Shown: positions 1 through 7,878 of the stretch, one piece after another
Layout of the letters: each line of letters opens with the position of its first letter
Numbering within the stretch: the stretch's first letter is position 1
Origin: Litorivicinus lipolyticus
GTDB taxonomy: Bacteria > Pseudomonadota > Gammaproteobacteria > Pseudomonadales > Litorivicinaceae
Length of the DNA: 64,000 nt
Assembly: GCF_009650135.1 (NCBI RefSeq)
Contig: NZ_CP045871.1
Location: forward strand, 1,302,001-1,366,000
Direction of reading: 5' to 3'
The notes under the pieces: model-generated
Databases searched by the model: none
Told to the model about the DNA's origin: nothing
What the model saw: the letters and a program-made list of their open reading frames with translations, nothing else
Program-made: the position numbers and the translations under genes

Positions 1-1
1 T

Positions 2-706
2 GCGGCCGGCCCTATATTGGGCGCAACCTTCATCACCGGCCCGGTGCGTGCCGGTCTGGCCCTGATCATGGCCTTGATTATCCAGCCCCTAATTCCCGCC
101 GTACCCGCGATTGATCCGCTCAGCATTCAGATGCTGGTGGTCATCGGCCAGGAAATCATGATGGGCGTGGCCATGGCCTTTGTGGTTCAGCTGCTGTTTC
201 AAATGTTCGTCTTGGCAGGTCAAGCGATCGCCATGCAGGCAGGTCTGGGCTTCGCCAACATGGTGGACCCCTCCAACGGCGTGTCGGTGCCGGTGGTGTC
301 GCAGTTTTACTTAATGATGGTGACCTTGCTGTGGCTGACTTTAGGCGGGCATCTGGTGATGATTCAGGTGCTGGTCGACAGCTTTACCGTGCAACCCATC
401 GGAAATATTCAAAATCTAGTTCAAGGCATGGCGCTGTTGCCCGAACTGGGCAGCTGGTTGTTTGCCGGGGCGCTACTGATTGCACTGCCGGCAATCGCCG
501 CGATGCTGATCGTTAACCTCGCCTTTGGCATCATGACGCGTACCGCCCCCCAGCTGAACGTATTTGCCCTCGGCTTTCCGTTCACGTTGCTGTGTGGTCT
601 GTTGGCGATGTACATCGGCTTGGACGGTTTCTTGCCGCGCTTTGAAGTATTCGCCGCCGAAGCGCTGGGTTACGTCCGCGAAGTGATGAGTGGGCGCGAT
701 GGCTGA
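2..706 (+). CDS. fliR: Flagellar export gate protein FliR (5' end outside window)
   Basis: FliR is an inner-membrane component of the flagellar type III export gate, acting with FliP, FliQ, FlhB and FlhA. The frame is open from base 2, and about 234 residues are visible against about 260 in the family, so roughly the first 25-30 residues lie upstream. The visible part is almost wholly hydrophobic helices. It carries the family patterns QAGLGFANMVDPSNG and, near the end, APQLNVFALGFP. A TTG at base 17 is internal and should not be read as the start. The stop overlaps the start of flhB, as expected in the fliPQR-flhB order. Confidence 0.93.
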   Translation, partial: AAGPILGATFITGPVRAGLALIMALIIQPLIPAVPAIDPLSIQMLVVIGQEIMMGVAMAFVVQLLFQMFVLAGQAIAMQAGLGFANMVDPSNGVSVPVVSQFYLMMVTLLWLTLGGHLVMIQVLVDSFTVQPIGNIQNLVQGMALLPELGSWLFAGALLIALPAIAAMLIVNLAFGIMTRTAPQLNVFALGFPFTLLCGLLAMYIGLDGFLPRFEVFAAEALGYVREVMSGRDG

Positions 707-1841
707 AGAAAACGAAGACGGCCAAGAAAAATCCGAAGACCCCTCCGAGCGACGCCTCGAAAAGGGCCTTGAAGACGGCCAAGTTGCGCGCTCAAAAGAA
801 CTGGCGACGCTGCTGAGCTTGATGTTCGGCATGATCGCGATGTATTTCGCCGGCTCCATGTTGGCTGAGGCCCTGGCTGCGATTGGCCGAGATGCCTTCA
901 CCATCAGCCGCGGCGAGTTGGCCGACAAAAGCAGCATGGCCACGCTGCTGGGTGAATCCAGCCGCGCCGTGATCGGCGGCATTATTGTGGTCGGCGGCGC
1001 CGGCATGATCGCCGCGATCGCCGGCAACTTGGGCGTCGGCGGCTTTTTGTTAAGTGCCAAATCCTTGATGCCCAAAGGCTCACGCATGAACCCGCTGCAG
1101 GGGCTCAAGCGTATGTTCAGCGCCAATTCACTGGTCGAGCTGGTCAAGAGCGTACTCAAAGTTGCCTTGACTGCCGGCATTGGCGGTGCGGCGCTGTGGG
1201 CCCAGCTCGATATCCTGTTGTCGCTAGCGGACATGCCCATTGAACAGGCGATTGAAAAAGCCCTGACGTCGGTGTTGCTAACGGTCTTGTACATGGTGTC
1301 CGGGCTGATCTTGGTGGCCGCATTGGATGTGCCGTACCAGCTGTACGAGCACAAGAAAAAAATGCGCATGACCCTGAAAGAGGTCAAGGACGAATTCAAA
1401 GAAACTGAGGGCTCGCCGGAGCTGAAAGCACGAGTGCGCCAAGTCCAGCGCGAAATGGCCAATCGCCGAATGATGCAAAAGGTGCCCGACGCCGACGTCA
1501 TCGTCACCAACCCGACCCACTACGCGATCGCGCTCAAATACGACCCACACGGTGGCGGCGCGCCGACCGTACTGGCCAAGGGCAAGGACGAACTGGCCAT
1601 GCGAATCCGCGAAAAAGCCAGCGAACACGGCATCGCGCGCTTGGAAACGCCGCCTTTGGCCCGTGCGCTTTACCACAGCGTCGACATCGACCAGGAAATT
1701 CCAGCCGGACTCTACGTCGCCGTGGCCCAGGTGCTGGCCTACGTGTTCCAGCTAAACGAACACTTCAAGGGCCGCGCCCAGCGCCCAGCGCACCCCTCAA
1801 ACCTGCCCATCCCGACCGAATTCAGGGTCGACCCCGACTAA
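699..1841 (+). CDS. flhB: Flagellar export switch protein FlhB
   Basis: FlhB is the substrate-specificity switch of the flagellar type III secretion apparatus. It has an N-terminal four-helix membrane domain and a cytoplasmic C-terminal domain that cleaves itself. The 380-residue protein starts at the ATG at 699, inside the end of fliR; a GTG nine bases upstream is less likely. The charged N-terminus (EKSEDPSERRLEKG) is typical of the family. The autocleavage motif Asn-Pro-Thr-His is intact at about residues 271-274. The linker just before it is rich in Lys and Glu, as in active FlhB proteins. It is translationally coupled to fliR. Confidence 0.96.
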   Translation: MAEENEDGQEKSEDPSERRLEKGLEDGQVARSKELATLLSLMFGMIAMYFAGSMLAEALAAIGRDAFTISRGELADKSSMATLLGESSRAVIGGIIVVGGAGMIAAIAGNLGVGGFLLSAKSLMPKGSRMNPLQGLKRMFSANSLVELVKSVLKVALTAGIGGAALWAQLDILLSLADMPIEQAIEKALTSVLLTVLYMVSGLILVAALDVPYQLYEHKKKMRMTLKEVKDEFKETEGSPELKARVRQVQREMANRRMMQKVPDADVIVTNPTHYAIALKYDPHGGGAPTVLAKGKDELAMRIREKASEHGIARLETPPLARALYHSVDIDQEIPAGLYVAVAQVLAYVFQLNEHFKGRAQRPAHPSNLPIPTEFRVDPD

Positions 1842-1842
1842 C

Positions 1843-1858
1843 TGGCACGCATTTCGCT
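1843..1858 (+). promoter_or_regulatory. Sigma-54 (RpoN) -24/-12 promoter for flhA
   Basis: The sequence TGGCACGCATTTCGCT has GG at 1844-1845 and GC at 1856-1857, the required 12-base phase. It matches the consensus TGGCACG-N4-TTGCW at every position except one T to C change in the -12 element. It begins two bases after the flhB stop codon and lies about 40 bases upstream of the flhA start, so transcription would begin near 1869. RpoN control of flhA is established in Pseudomonas and Vibrio. An upstream binding site for a FleQ/FlrC-type activator was not identified. Confidence 0.8.
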
Positions 1859-1895
1859 TTGACCCACGGAGAACCGTCAATTTTAAGGAGCCTCC

Positions 1896-3989
1896 GTGGC
1901 TGCAGTGTTACCCAGTATTAGTGGCATCCGCTCACAGCTCGCCGTTCCGATCATGGTGCTGGCACTGCTGGGCATGATGATATTGCCGCTGCCGGCTCTG
2001 GCCCTGGACATGCTATTTACCTTTAACATCACCCTGTCGCTGGTGGTGTTGCTGGTCACGGTGTACGCGCGCAAACCGCTAGACTTCGCTATTTTCCCGT
2101 CCGTTTTGCTGGTCGCAACGCTGCTCAGGCTGGCGCTGAACGTGGCATCAACTCGGGTCGTACTACTGAAAGGCCACGAGGGTGGTGATGCTGCAGGTAA
2201 GGTCATCCAGTCGTTCGGCGAGGTCGTCATCGGCGGCAACTACGTGGTCGGTTTGGTGGTCTTCCTGATTTTGATCATCATCAACTTTGTGGTCGTCACC
2301 AAGGGTGCCGGTCGAGTCTCGGAAGTCACGGCACGTTTCACCTTGGACGCTATGCCCGGCAAGCAAATGGCCATCGACGCCGACTTAAACGCCGGTATAT
2401 TGACGCAAGAGCAAGCCAAAGCGCGGCGCCAAGAAATCGCCCAAGAGTCCGAGTTCTATGGCTCGATGGACGGTGCCAGTAAATTCGTCCGCGGTGACGC
2501 CGTCGCCGGCATCCTGATTTTGATCATTAACATTGTTGGCGGTTTGGCCATCGGCGTGGCACAACACGACCTGGCCTTTGCCGACGCATCACGCATCTAT
2601 GTGCTGTTGACGATCGGCGATGGCTTGGTCGCACAGGTCCCTTCGCTGTTGCTGTCGACGGCCGCGGCGATGATCGTGACCCGTGCCACCAGCGACGACG
2701 ACATGGGCGTTCAGGTGCGCAACCAGCTTGGTTCACCCAAGGCGCTGGCGATCGCATCGGGCGTGTTAATGGTCATGGCGATCGTGCCGGGCATGCCCCA
2801 CATTGCCTTCGGGCTGCTGTCGATCGGCGTCGGTGTGACTGCGTACTACCTAAACCAGCGGCCGACGGTATCGGTCGAGTCCGAGCCCAAGGTGCCCGGC
2901 GCGCTGTCCGACGGTATAACGAACGAACCGGGCGCAGCACGCGCACCCGTTAACGACCCCTTGCCGGAGCTGTCGTGGGACGACGTCGAGGCGGTTGACC
3001 GCATTGGATTGGAAGTCGGGTATCGCCTGATTCCGCTGGTCGATCGTGGGCAGGGTGGGCAGCTATTGGCTCGGGTCAAAGGCGTGCGCAAAAAACTGTC
3101 GCGCGAACTGGGCTTTCTATTACCCAGTGTTCACATCCGTGACAATTTGGAGTTGTCACCGACCGCCTACCGCTTGACGCTGAATGGGGTGGCCGTGGGC
3201 GAGGCGGAGATCAACCCTGACATGGAAATGGCGATTAACCCCGGCCAGGTGTTTGGCAACTTGGACGGTGAGCGCACCCAGGACCCCGCGTTCGGCTTGG
3301 ACGCCGTCTGGATCCCCGAATCGCGCCGCGATCAAGCCCAGTCCCTCGGGTACACCGTAGTCGATGCGTCAACCGTGGTCGCCACCCACTTGAATCAAAT
3401 TCTGGTCCAGTCAGCTCACGAATTATTGAGCCACGATGACGTCAACCAGCTGCTCGAAAAATTGCGCGACACCTCGCCAAAGCTGGCGGAAAACCTGGTC
3501 CCGGAGTCGGTTAGCCTCAGTCAGTTGCTGCAGGTATTGAAGTCACTGCTGCGTGAAGAAGTCCCGGTGCGCGACTTCCGCGGCATCGCCGAAGCGCTGA
3601 CGGCTGCGGCGCGGCAACATTTAGCCCGGGTGATTATTGACGGGATCAACGGCAACGAATCCGAACTGCGCGTCATTGCCCTGGATCCAGAGTTGGAACA
3701 GTTATTGCTAACCAGTGTACAGCAGAGTCAGCAATCTGGCGGTGCTGCCGACGAGGCCGTCATGGAGCCGCAACTGGCGGAACGTTTGCAGCGGTCATTG
3801 ATTGCCGCCGCCGATCAGCTCGAAATGGAAGGGCGACCACCGGTGCTGCTGGTATCCGCCCCCATTCGACCGCTACTGGCTCGATTTGCGCGCTTTGGCG
3901 CACGCACGATGCACGTTCTGGCGTACCAGGAAGTGCCAGAGAACAAACAAGTGACCATTGTGGCCAACGTCGGCCAACAGGGCGCATAG
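1896..3989 (+). CDS. flhA: Flagellar export gate protein FlhA
   Basis: FlhA is the largest export-gate subunit. It has eight membrane helices followed by a cytoplasmic domain that forms the nonameric ring docking export substrates and chaperones. At 697 residues it has normal length. The N-terminal half is hydrophobic, with the conserved FHIPEP-family patterns PLPALALDMLFTFNI and RPLDFAIFPS-like KPLDFAIFPSVLL, and the loop VVTKGAGRVSEVTARFTLDAMPGKQMAID. It uses a GTG start with AAGGAG eight bases upstream. It is transcribed from the sigma-54 type promoter just upstream and leads the flhA-flhF-flhG-fliA-che unit. Confidence 0.96.
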   Translation: MAAVLPSISGIRSQLAVPIMVLALLGMMILPLPALALDMLFTFNITLSLVVLLVTVYARKPLDFAIFPSVLLVATLLRLALNVASTRVVLLKGHEGGDAAGKVIQSFGEVVIGGNYVVGLVVFLILIIINFVVVTKGAGRVSEVTARFTLDAMPGKQMAIDADLNAGILTQEQAKARRQEIAQESEFYGSMDGASKFVRGDAVAGILILIINIVGGLAIGVAQHDLAFADASRIYVLLTIGDGLVAQVPSLLLSTAAAMIVTRATSDDDMGVQVRNQLGSPKALAIASGVLMVMAIVPGMPHIAFGLLSIGVGVTAYYLNQRPTVSVESEPKVPGALSDGITNEPGAARAPVNDPLPELSWDDVEAVDRIGLEVGYRLIPLVDRGQGGQLLARVKGVRKKLSRELGFLLPSVHIRDNLELSPTAYRLTLNGVAVGEAEINPDMEMAINPGQVFGNLDGERTQDPAFGLDAVWIPESRRDQAQSLGYTVVDASTVVATHLNQILVQSAHELLSHDDVNQLLEKLRDTSPKLAENLVPESVSLSQLLQVLKSLLREEVPVRDFRGIAEALTAAARQHLARVIIDGINGNESELRVIALDPELEQLLLTSVQQSQQSGGAADEAVMEPQLAERLQRSLIAAADQLEMEGRPPVLLVSAPIRPLLARFARFGARTMHVLAYQEVPENKQVTIVANVGQQGA

Positions 3990-3999
3990 GAGCAAGACC

Positions 4000-5187
4000 A
4001 TGAGCAACCAACGAATTCAAGCCCGGGACATGCGCAGTGCTTTGCGACAGGCCAAAGAGCGCTTTGGTGAACAGGTCAATATTTTAGCCAATCGGGCCAT
4101 TCCAAACGGGATCGAGTTGCTGGTATCGACCGGCCCGGTGCCGTCGATTGCCGCGACAACCCGCGATGATTATGGCATTGGTAGCCAAGAGCGCTTTGCC
4201 CAGCGCGCCCGCCAGACGGGCCGCGACTTAGCCGCGCAGTTTGGCGTCGACTTAAATGGTAGCGTCGATCAACGGACCCGGCACGGTCTCCCCGCCCGCT
4301 CGACAGTGGCGCCGGAAATCACCGAGCTGCGCAGCCAACTGGTCGAACTTAAACACATGATTAGCGCCGTCTCGCCGCCACCCGTAGCCGCCACAGCGGA
4401 GCCGGTGCCCGCGGCGCGCTCGAGCACGGTCGACGCATTGGAGGGCATTGGCTTTACGCGCCAAGCAATCATGCGACTGGATATGACCCGTTCACACAAA
4501 GACCCGATTCGAGATGGTTTGAATGCCGTCGCCAAAGCACTGGCGGTGGTCAAAGCGCCCGGACTACACGCGCCAAGCCAGGTGTTCGTCGGTGCGGCTG
4601 GGTCCGGCAAGACCACGACCATTGCCAAATTGGCGGCCCAAAAAGTCATCCAAGGCGGCGCCAACTCCGTCGCCATTATTAGCTTGGACAGTCGGCGCAT
4701 GGGCGCCGGCCTGATTGCCAGCTCTCTGGCCCGCGTGCTGGGGGTTCAGGTGGTCACCGTATCGCCCGACGAATCACTGCTCGAGGCGCGCCAGAAAATT
4801 GCCGCCCCGCAGGTGCTGGTGGATACCGCAGGGTTAACACCGGCCGATCCCGGATTCCGGCGCCAACAACAACAAATCAGCGAGCTAAAAGACGCCACTG
4901 TGTGGCTGGTATCCTCGGCCACACAACAGATCGCAGCGGCGCGCTCGGTGTACCGAGCCCAAGGAAAACTCGCGCTAAGCGGTATGATCCTGACTAAACT
5001 GGACGAGGCGTGTAACTTGGGCGAAGCACTAAGTTTGACGCTTGAATCTCAGTTACCCGTGGCATGGAGCACAGACGGACAACGCATTCCGGACGATATT
5101 CAGGAAGGCAAGGCCAGCTCTCTGTTTCACCAAGCGTTATTGCTGGCTCGCCAGTCAACACATGCATTCGAAAGTAAGGCTGTTTGA
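4000..5187 (+). CDS. flhF: SRP-type GTPase FlhF, flagellar placement
   Basis: FlhF is a GTPase of the SRP54/FtsY family that places the polar flagellum. The 395-residue protein has a basic N-terminal domain, a low-complexity linker (about residues 90-150) and the NG GTPase domain. The P-loop GAAGSGKTTT lies near residue 198, DTAG occurs in the G3 region and TKLDEA is the G4 motif. The start is the ATG at 4000, preceded by AGGAG right after the flhA stop. A longer reading from 3958 would overlap flhA and has no ribosome-binding site. The stop overlaps the flhG start by one base. Confidence 0.95.
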   Translation: MSNQRIQARDMRSALRQAKERFGEQVNILANRAIPNGIELLVSTGPVPSIAATTRDDYGIGSQERFAQRARQTGRDLAAQFGVDLNGSVDQRTRHGLPARSTVAPEITELRSQLVELKHMISAVSPPPVAATAEPVPAARSSTVDALEGIGFTRQAIMRLDMTRSHKDPIRDGLNAVAKALAVVKAPGLHAPSQVFVGAAGSGKTTTIAKLAAQKVIQGGANSVAIISLDSRRMGAGLIASSLARVLGVQVVTVSPDESLLEARQKIAAPQVLVDTAGLTPADPGFRRQQQQISELKDATVWLVSSATQQIAAARSVYRAQGKLALSGMILTKLDEACNLGEALSLTLESQLPVAWSTDGQRIPDDIQEGKASSLFHQALLLARQSTHAFESKAV

Positions 5188-5993
5188 TGAAACCTGTTCA
5201 GGTCATTGCCGTATCCGGTGGTAAAGGGGGCGTTGGTAAAACCAACGTGTCGGTCAACTTGTCCCTCGCGCTGGCGAACCTGGGGCGTCGAGTGGTGCTC
5301 ATGGACGCCGACCTGGGCCTGGCTAACGTGGACTTGCAACTGGGCATCAAACCCAAAAAGACGCTGTTCGACGTGATCTCCGGCGAAGCCGACTTACGTG
5401 ACGTCCTGGTCCAGACCCACGGCATCCGGGTAGTCCCCGCGGCCAGTGGCATTCAACGCATGAGCCAGTTAGAAAGTATGGAGCACGCGGGGTTAGTACA
5501 AGCCTTCAGCGACATTGGCGACGACCTGGACGTATTGGTGATCGATACCGCCGCTGGCATTAGCGACAGCGTCATCACCTTTACCCGCGCCGCGCACGAA
5601 GTGCTGTTGGTGGTGTGTGACGAACCCAGTTCTATCACCGACGCTTACGCGCTGATGAAAATCCTCAACAAAGAACACGGCATGAACCGCTTCCGCGTGG
5701 TCGCCAACATGGCTAGAAGCACCAAAGAAGCCCAGAACATTTACAACAAGTTGCACACCGTAAGTGAGCGATTTTTGGATCTCACCCTGAAATATGAGGG
5801 GCTGATCCCGTTCGACGAAAACCTCCGCAAAGCGGTCCAGAAGCAAAAGCCAGTGCTCGAAGCCTTTCCCCAGTCAAACGCCGCGCGTGCCTTTCGCGCT
5901 CTGGCTGCGCGGGTTGATAATTGGCCCAAGCAGGGCGGTCCACGCGGGCACCTAGAGTTTTTCGTCGAGCGTCTTTTGGCTGGAGGAGTCTAA
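5187..5993 (+). CDS. flhG: MinD-like ATPase FlhG/FleN, flagellar number regulator
   Basis: FlhG (FleN in Pseudomonas) is a ParA/MinD-family ATPase that limits flagellar number by antagonising FlhF and the master regulator FleQ. The 268-residue protein has the deviant Walker A motif GGKGGVGKT at residues 11-19, followed by the MDADLGLANVDLQLG stretch characteristic of FlhG. The switch II region is VIDTAAGI. The start is the ATG within the TGATG overlap with flhF, and the stop forms a TAATG overlap with fliA, so the three genes should be translated together. The C-terminal end is amphipathic, as expected for membrane targeting. Confidence 0.94.
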   Translation: MKPVQVIAVSGGKGGVGKTNVSVNLSLALANLGRRVVLMDADLGLANVDLQLGIKPKKTLFDVISGEADLRDVLVQTHGIRVVPAASGIQRMSQLESMEHAGLVQAFSDIGDDLDVLVIDTAAGISDSVITFTRAAHEVLLVVCDEPSSITDAYALMKILNKEHGMNRFRVVANMARSTKEAQNIYNKLHTVSERFLDLTLKYEGLIPFDENLRKAVQKQKPVLEAFPQSNAARAFRALAARVDNWPKQGGPRGHLEFFVERLLAGGV

Positions 5994-6745
5994 TGGCTAC
6001 ATTGGCAAGCAACCCTTACCAAACCCCAGAAGCCGCCCACGCTCGGGTTCACCACCTGATGCTGGAAACGGCGCCCTTGGTCAAGCGCATCGCTCACCAT
6101 TTGCTGATGCGCCTGCCGTCGCACATAGAAGTGGACGACTTGATTCAAGCGGGCATGATCGGATTGGCCGAAGCAGCCGGAAAATTCGACGGCACCAAGG
6201 GCGCAACCTTTAGCACCTATGCGGGCATTCGTATCCGTGGGGCCATGCTGGATGAAATCCGCAGGCTCGGTTGGGCGCCCCGCAGCGTCCACCGCAAAGC
6301 CCGGGAAATTGCCGAAATGATTGCCGAAATTGAACGCGAAACCGGCAGTGCCGCCAGTGAAACCTTAGTCGCACAGCGGCTTGGCATCACACTGGACGAG
6401 TACCACGGCACCCTGGCCGACGTCAGCGGCAGTCGGCTGTTCAGTTACGACGAACTGTCCGACCCCGAAGACGACGCCGGCTTTAGCATCGGCGCCATCG
6501 CAAGCGCCGAATTATCGCCAGAACAAAACAACGAAAAAGCAGCTTTCACTAAAGCTTTGGCCACTCAGATCGACAAACTCCCTGAGCGTGAAAAATTAGT
6601 GCTGGCGCTCTACTACCAAGAAGAGCTCAACCTCAAGGAAATTGGCGAGGTCCTCGGTGTCACCGAATCCCGAGTCAGCCAGATTCATTCCCAGGCCGCC
6701 GCGCGTTTGCGAGGCCGATTGAGTATGTGGAACGAGCATTCCTAA
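5993..6745 (+). CDS. fliA: Flagellar sigma factor FliA (sigma-28)
   Basis: FliA is the sigma-28 factor that directs transcription of late flagellar, motor and chemotaxis genes and is held inactive by the anti-sigma factor FlgM. The 250-residue protein has region 2 ([20 protein letters not shown], then [11 protein letters not shown]), a linker region 3, and a region 4 helix-turn-helix near the C-terminus ([20 protein letters not shown]). The start at 5993 has GGAGGAG just upstream and overlaps the flhG stop. The ORF could be read from 5921, but that would overlap flhG by 73 bases. Confidence 0.96.
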   Translation: MATLASNPYQTPEAAHARVHHLMLETAPLVKRIAHHLLMRLPSHIEVDDLIQAGMIGLAEAAGKFDGTKGATFSTYAGIRIRGAMLDEIRRLGWAPRSVHRKAREIAEMIAEIERETGSAASETLVAQRLGITLDEYHGTLADVSGSRLFSYDELSDPEDDAGFSIGAIASAELSPEQNNEKAAFTKALATQIDKLPEREKLVLALYYQEELNLKEIGEVLGVTESRVSQIHSQAAARLRGRLSMWNEHS

Positions 6746-6765
6746 AGGTTTGGAGGAAACCCAAC

Positions 6766-7152
6766 TTGAATAAAGACATGAGAATATTGGTGGTCGACGA
6801 CTTTTCGACCATGCGCCGGATCGTCAAGAACCTGTTACGTGACTTGGGCTTTACCAACACCGTCGAGGCGGATGACGGTCTAACCGCGTTACCGATTCTT
6901 AAAACCGGCCAAATCGAATTTTTGGTCACGGATTGGAACATGCCTGGCATGTCCGGCTTGGACTTGCTTAAAAAAGTGCGTGCCGACGAAAATTTGAAAC
7001 ACATCCCAGTGCTGATGGTGACCGCCGAAGCCAAGCGTGAACAGATCATCATGGCCGCCCAAGCCGGGGTCAACGGTTACGTGGTCAAGCCCTTCACCGC
7101 GGCCACACTGAAAGAAAAAATCGAAAAGATCTTTGAGCGTATCAATGCTTGA
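6766..7152 (+). CDS. cheY: Chemotaxis response regulator CheY
   Basis: CheY is the single-domain regulator which, when phosphorylated by CheA, binds FliM in the flagellar switch. Acidic residues D11 and D12, the phosphoacceptor D56 (VTDWNMPG), T86 and K108 are all present. The TTG start at 6766 is chosen because GGAGG lies at the proper distance (6752-6756) and gives [18 protein letters not shown], which resembles Vibrio CheY at the N-terminus. The ATG at 6778 is too far from that site. The gene overlaps the start of cheZ by eight bases. Confidence 0.95.
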   Translation: MNKDMRILVVDDFSTMRRIVKNLLRDLGFTNTVEADDGLTALPILKTGQIEFLVTDWNMPGMSGLDLLKKVRADENLKHIPVLMVTAEAKREQIIMAAQAGVNGYVVKPFTAATLKEKIEKIFERINA

Positions 7153-7867
7153 TGGCCTATCGGATGAGCAGTACCTGAGGCTGCAACAGCTCGTCCAGAG
7201 CGATGATCGTGACGGCGTCAATGACCTGCTTGCACGTTGCCAACAGCAACAATATGACGCCCTGTTTCAGGACGTCGGGCGGCTAACCCGTTCGCTGTAT
7301 GACGCCATCAACAGCCTACACACCGAAGTCCAGGGCCAAAGCCGCGTCGAGGAAGCCTCCGATTCATTGTCGTATGTGATTAAAGCCACACAAACGGCTG
7401 CCGAAAACGTATTGGATGCGGTTGATGATGCCCAGCCCTATGCAACCCAGTTGCAGCGGCGAGCGGAAACACTGGCGGCGGACTGGGAAAAACTCGGTAA
7501 GCGGCAACTGAGCGTCGACGAATTCAAGGCGCTGTACGCCCAGGTAGGCAACTTTTTGTCGGAAACGGTTGACGATGCCACAGTACTGAATGAACGACTG
7601 CAAGCGATTGTTTTAGCACAGGATTTCCAAGACCTGACCGGGCAGGTCTTGGAGCGCGTCATCACCATGATTCGTGAAGTAGAACAGGGACTGGTGGGGC
7701 TGGTCTCGCATGCCGCCAGCGTCGACCACGCGCTGGGCCATGATGCACCGGAAAAAGTCGACAAAGACCTGTCCAAAGGGGTCGGGCCACAAGTTAACGC
7801 CAAGGCAAATGACGCCATGGCATCCCAAGACGACGTCGATGACTTGCTATCGAGTCTTGGGTTTTAG
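7145..7867 (+). CDS. cheZ: CheY-P phosphatase CheZ
   Basis: CheZ is a helical dimeric phosphatase that speeds dephosphorylation of CheY-P. The 240-residue protein has the long helical hairpin with the catalytic pattern QDFQDLTGQ. By position the key acid and glutamine are D163 and Q167 (E. coli D143 and Q147). The extreme C-terminus [14 protein letters not shown] is the CheY-docking helix, joined to the core by a variable linker (about residues 195-225). The ATG at 7145 lies inside the end of cheY, so translation is probably coupled. Confidence 0.95.
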   Translation: MLDGLSDEQYLRLQQLVQSDDRDGVNDLLARCQQQQYDALFQDVGRLTRSLYDAINSLHTEVQGQSRVEEASDSLSYVIKATQTAAENVLDAVDDAQPYATQLQRRAETLAADWEKLGKRQLSVDEFKALYAQVGNFLSETVDDATVLNERLQAIVLAQDFQDLTGQVLERVITMIREVEQGLVGLVSHAASVDHALGHDAPEKVDKDLSKGVGPQVNAKANDAMASQDDVDDLLSSLGF

Positions 7868-7878
7868 GAGCCAGTACA

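Noticed and set aside
473..1510. 345-residue antisense frame opposite fliR/flhB
   Set aside because: Shadow of real coding sequence in a GC-rich genome. The product is Ser/Pro/Met-rich with no family pattern, while the plus strand encodes clear FliR and FlhB.
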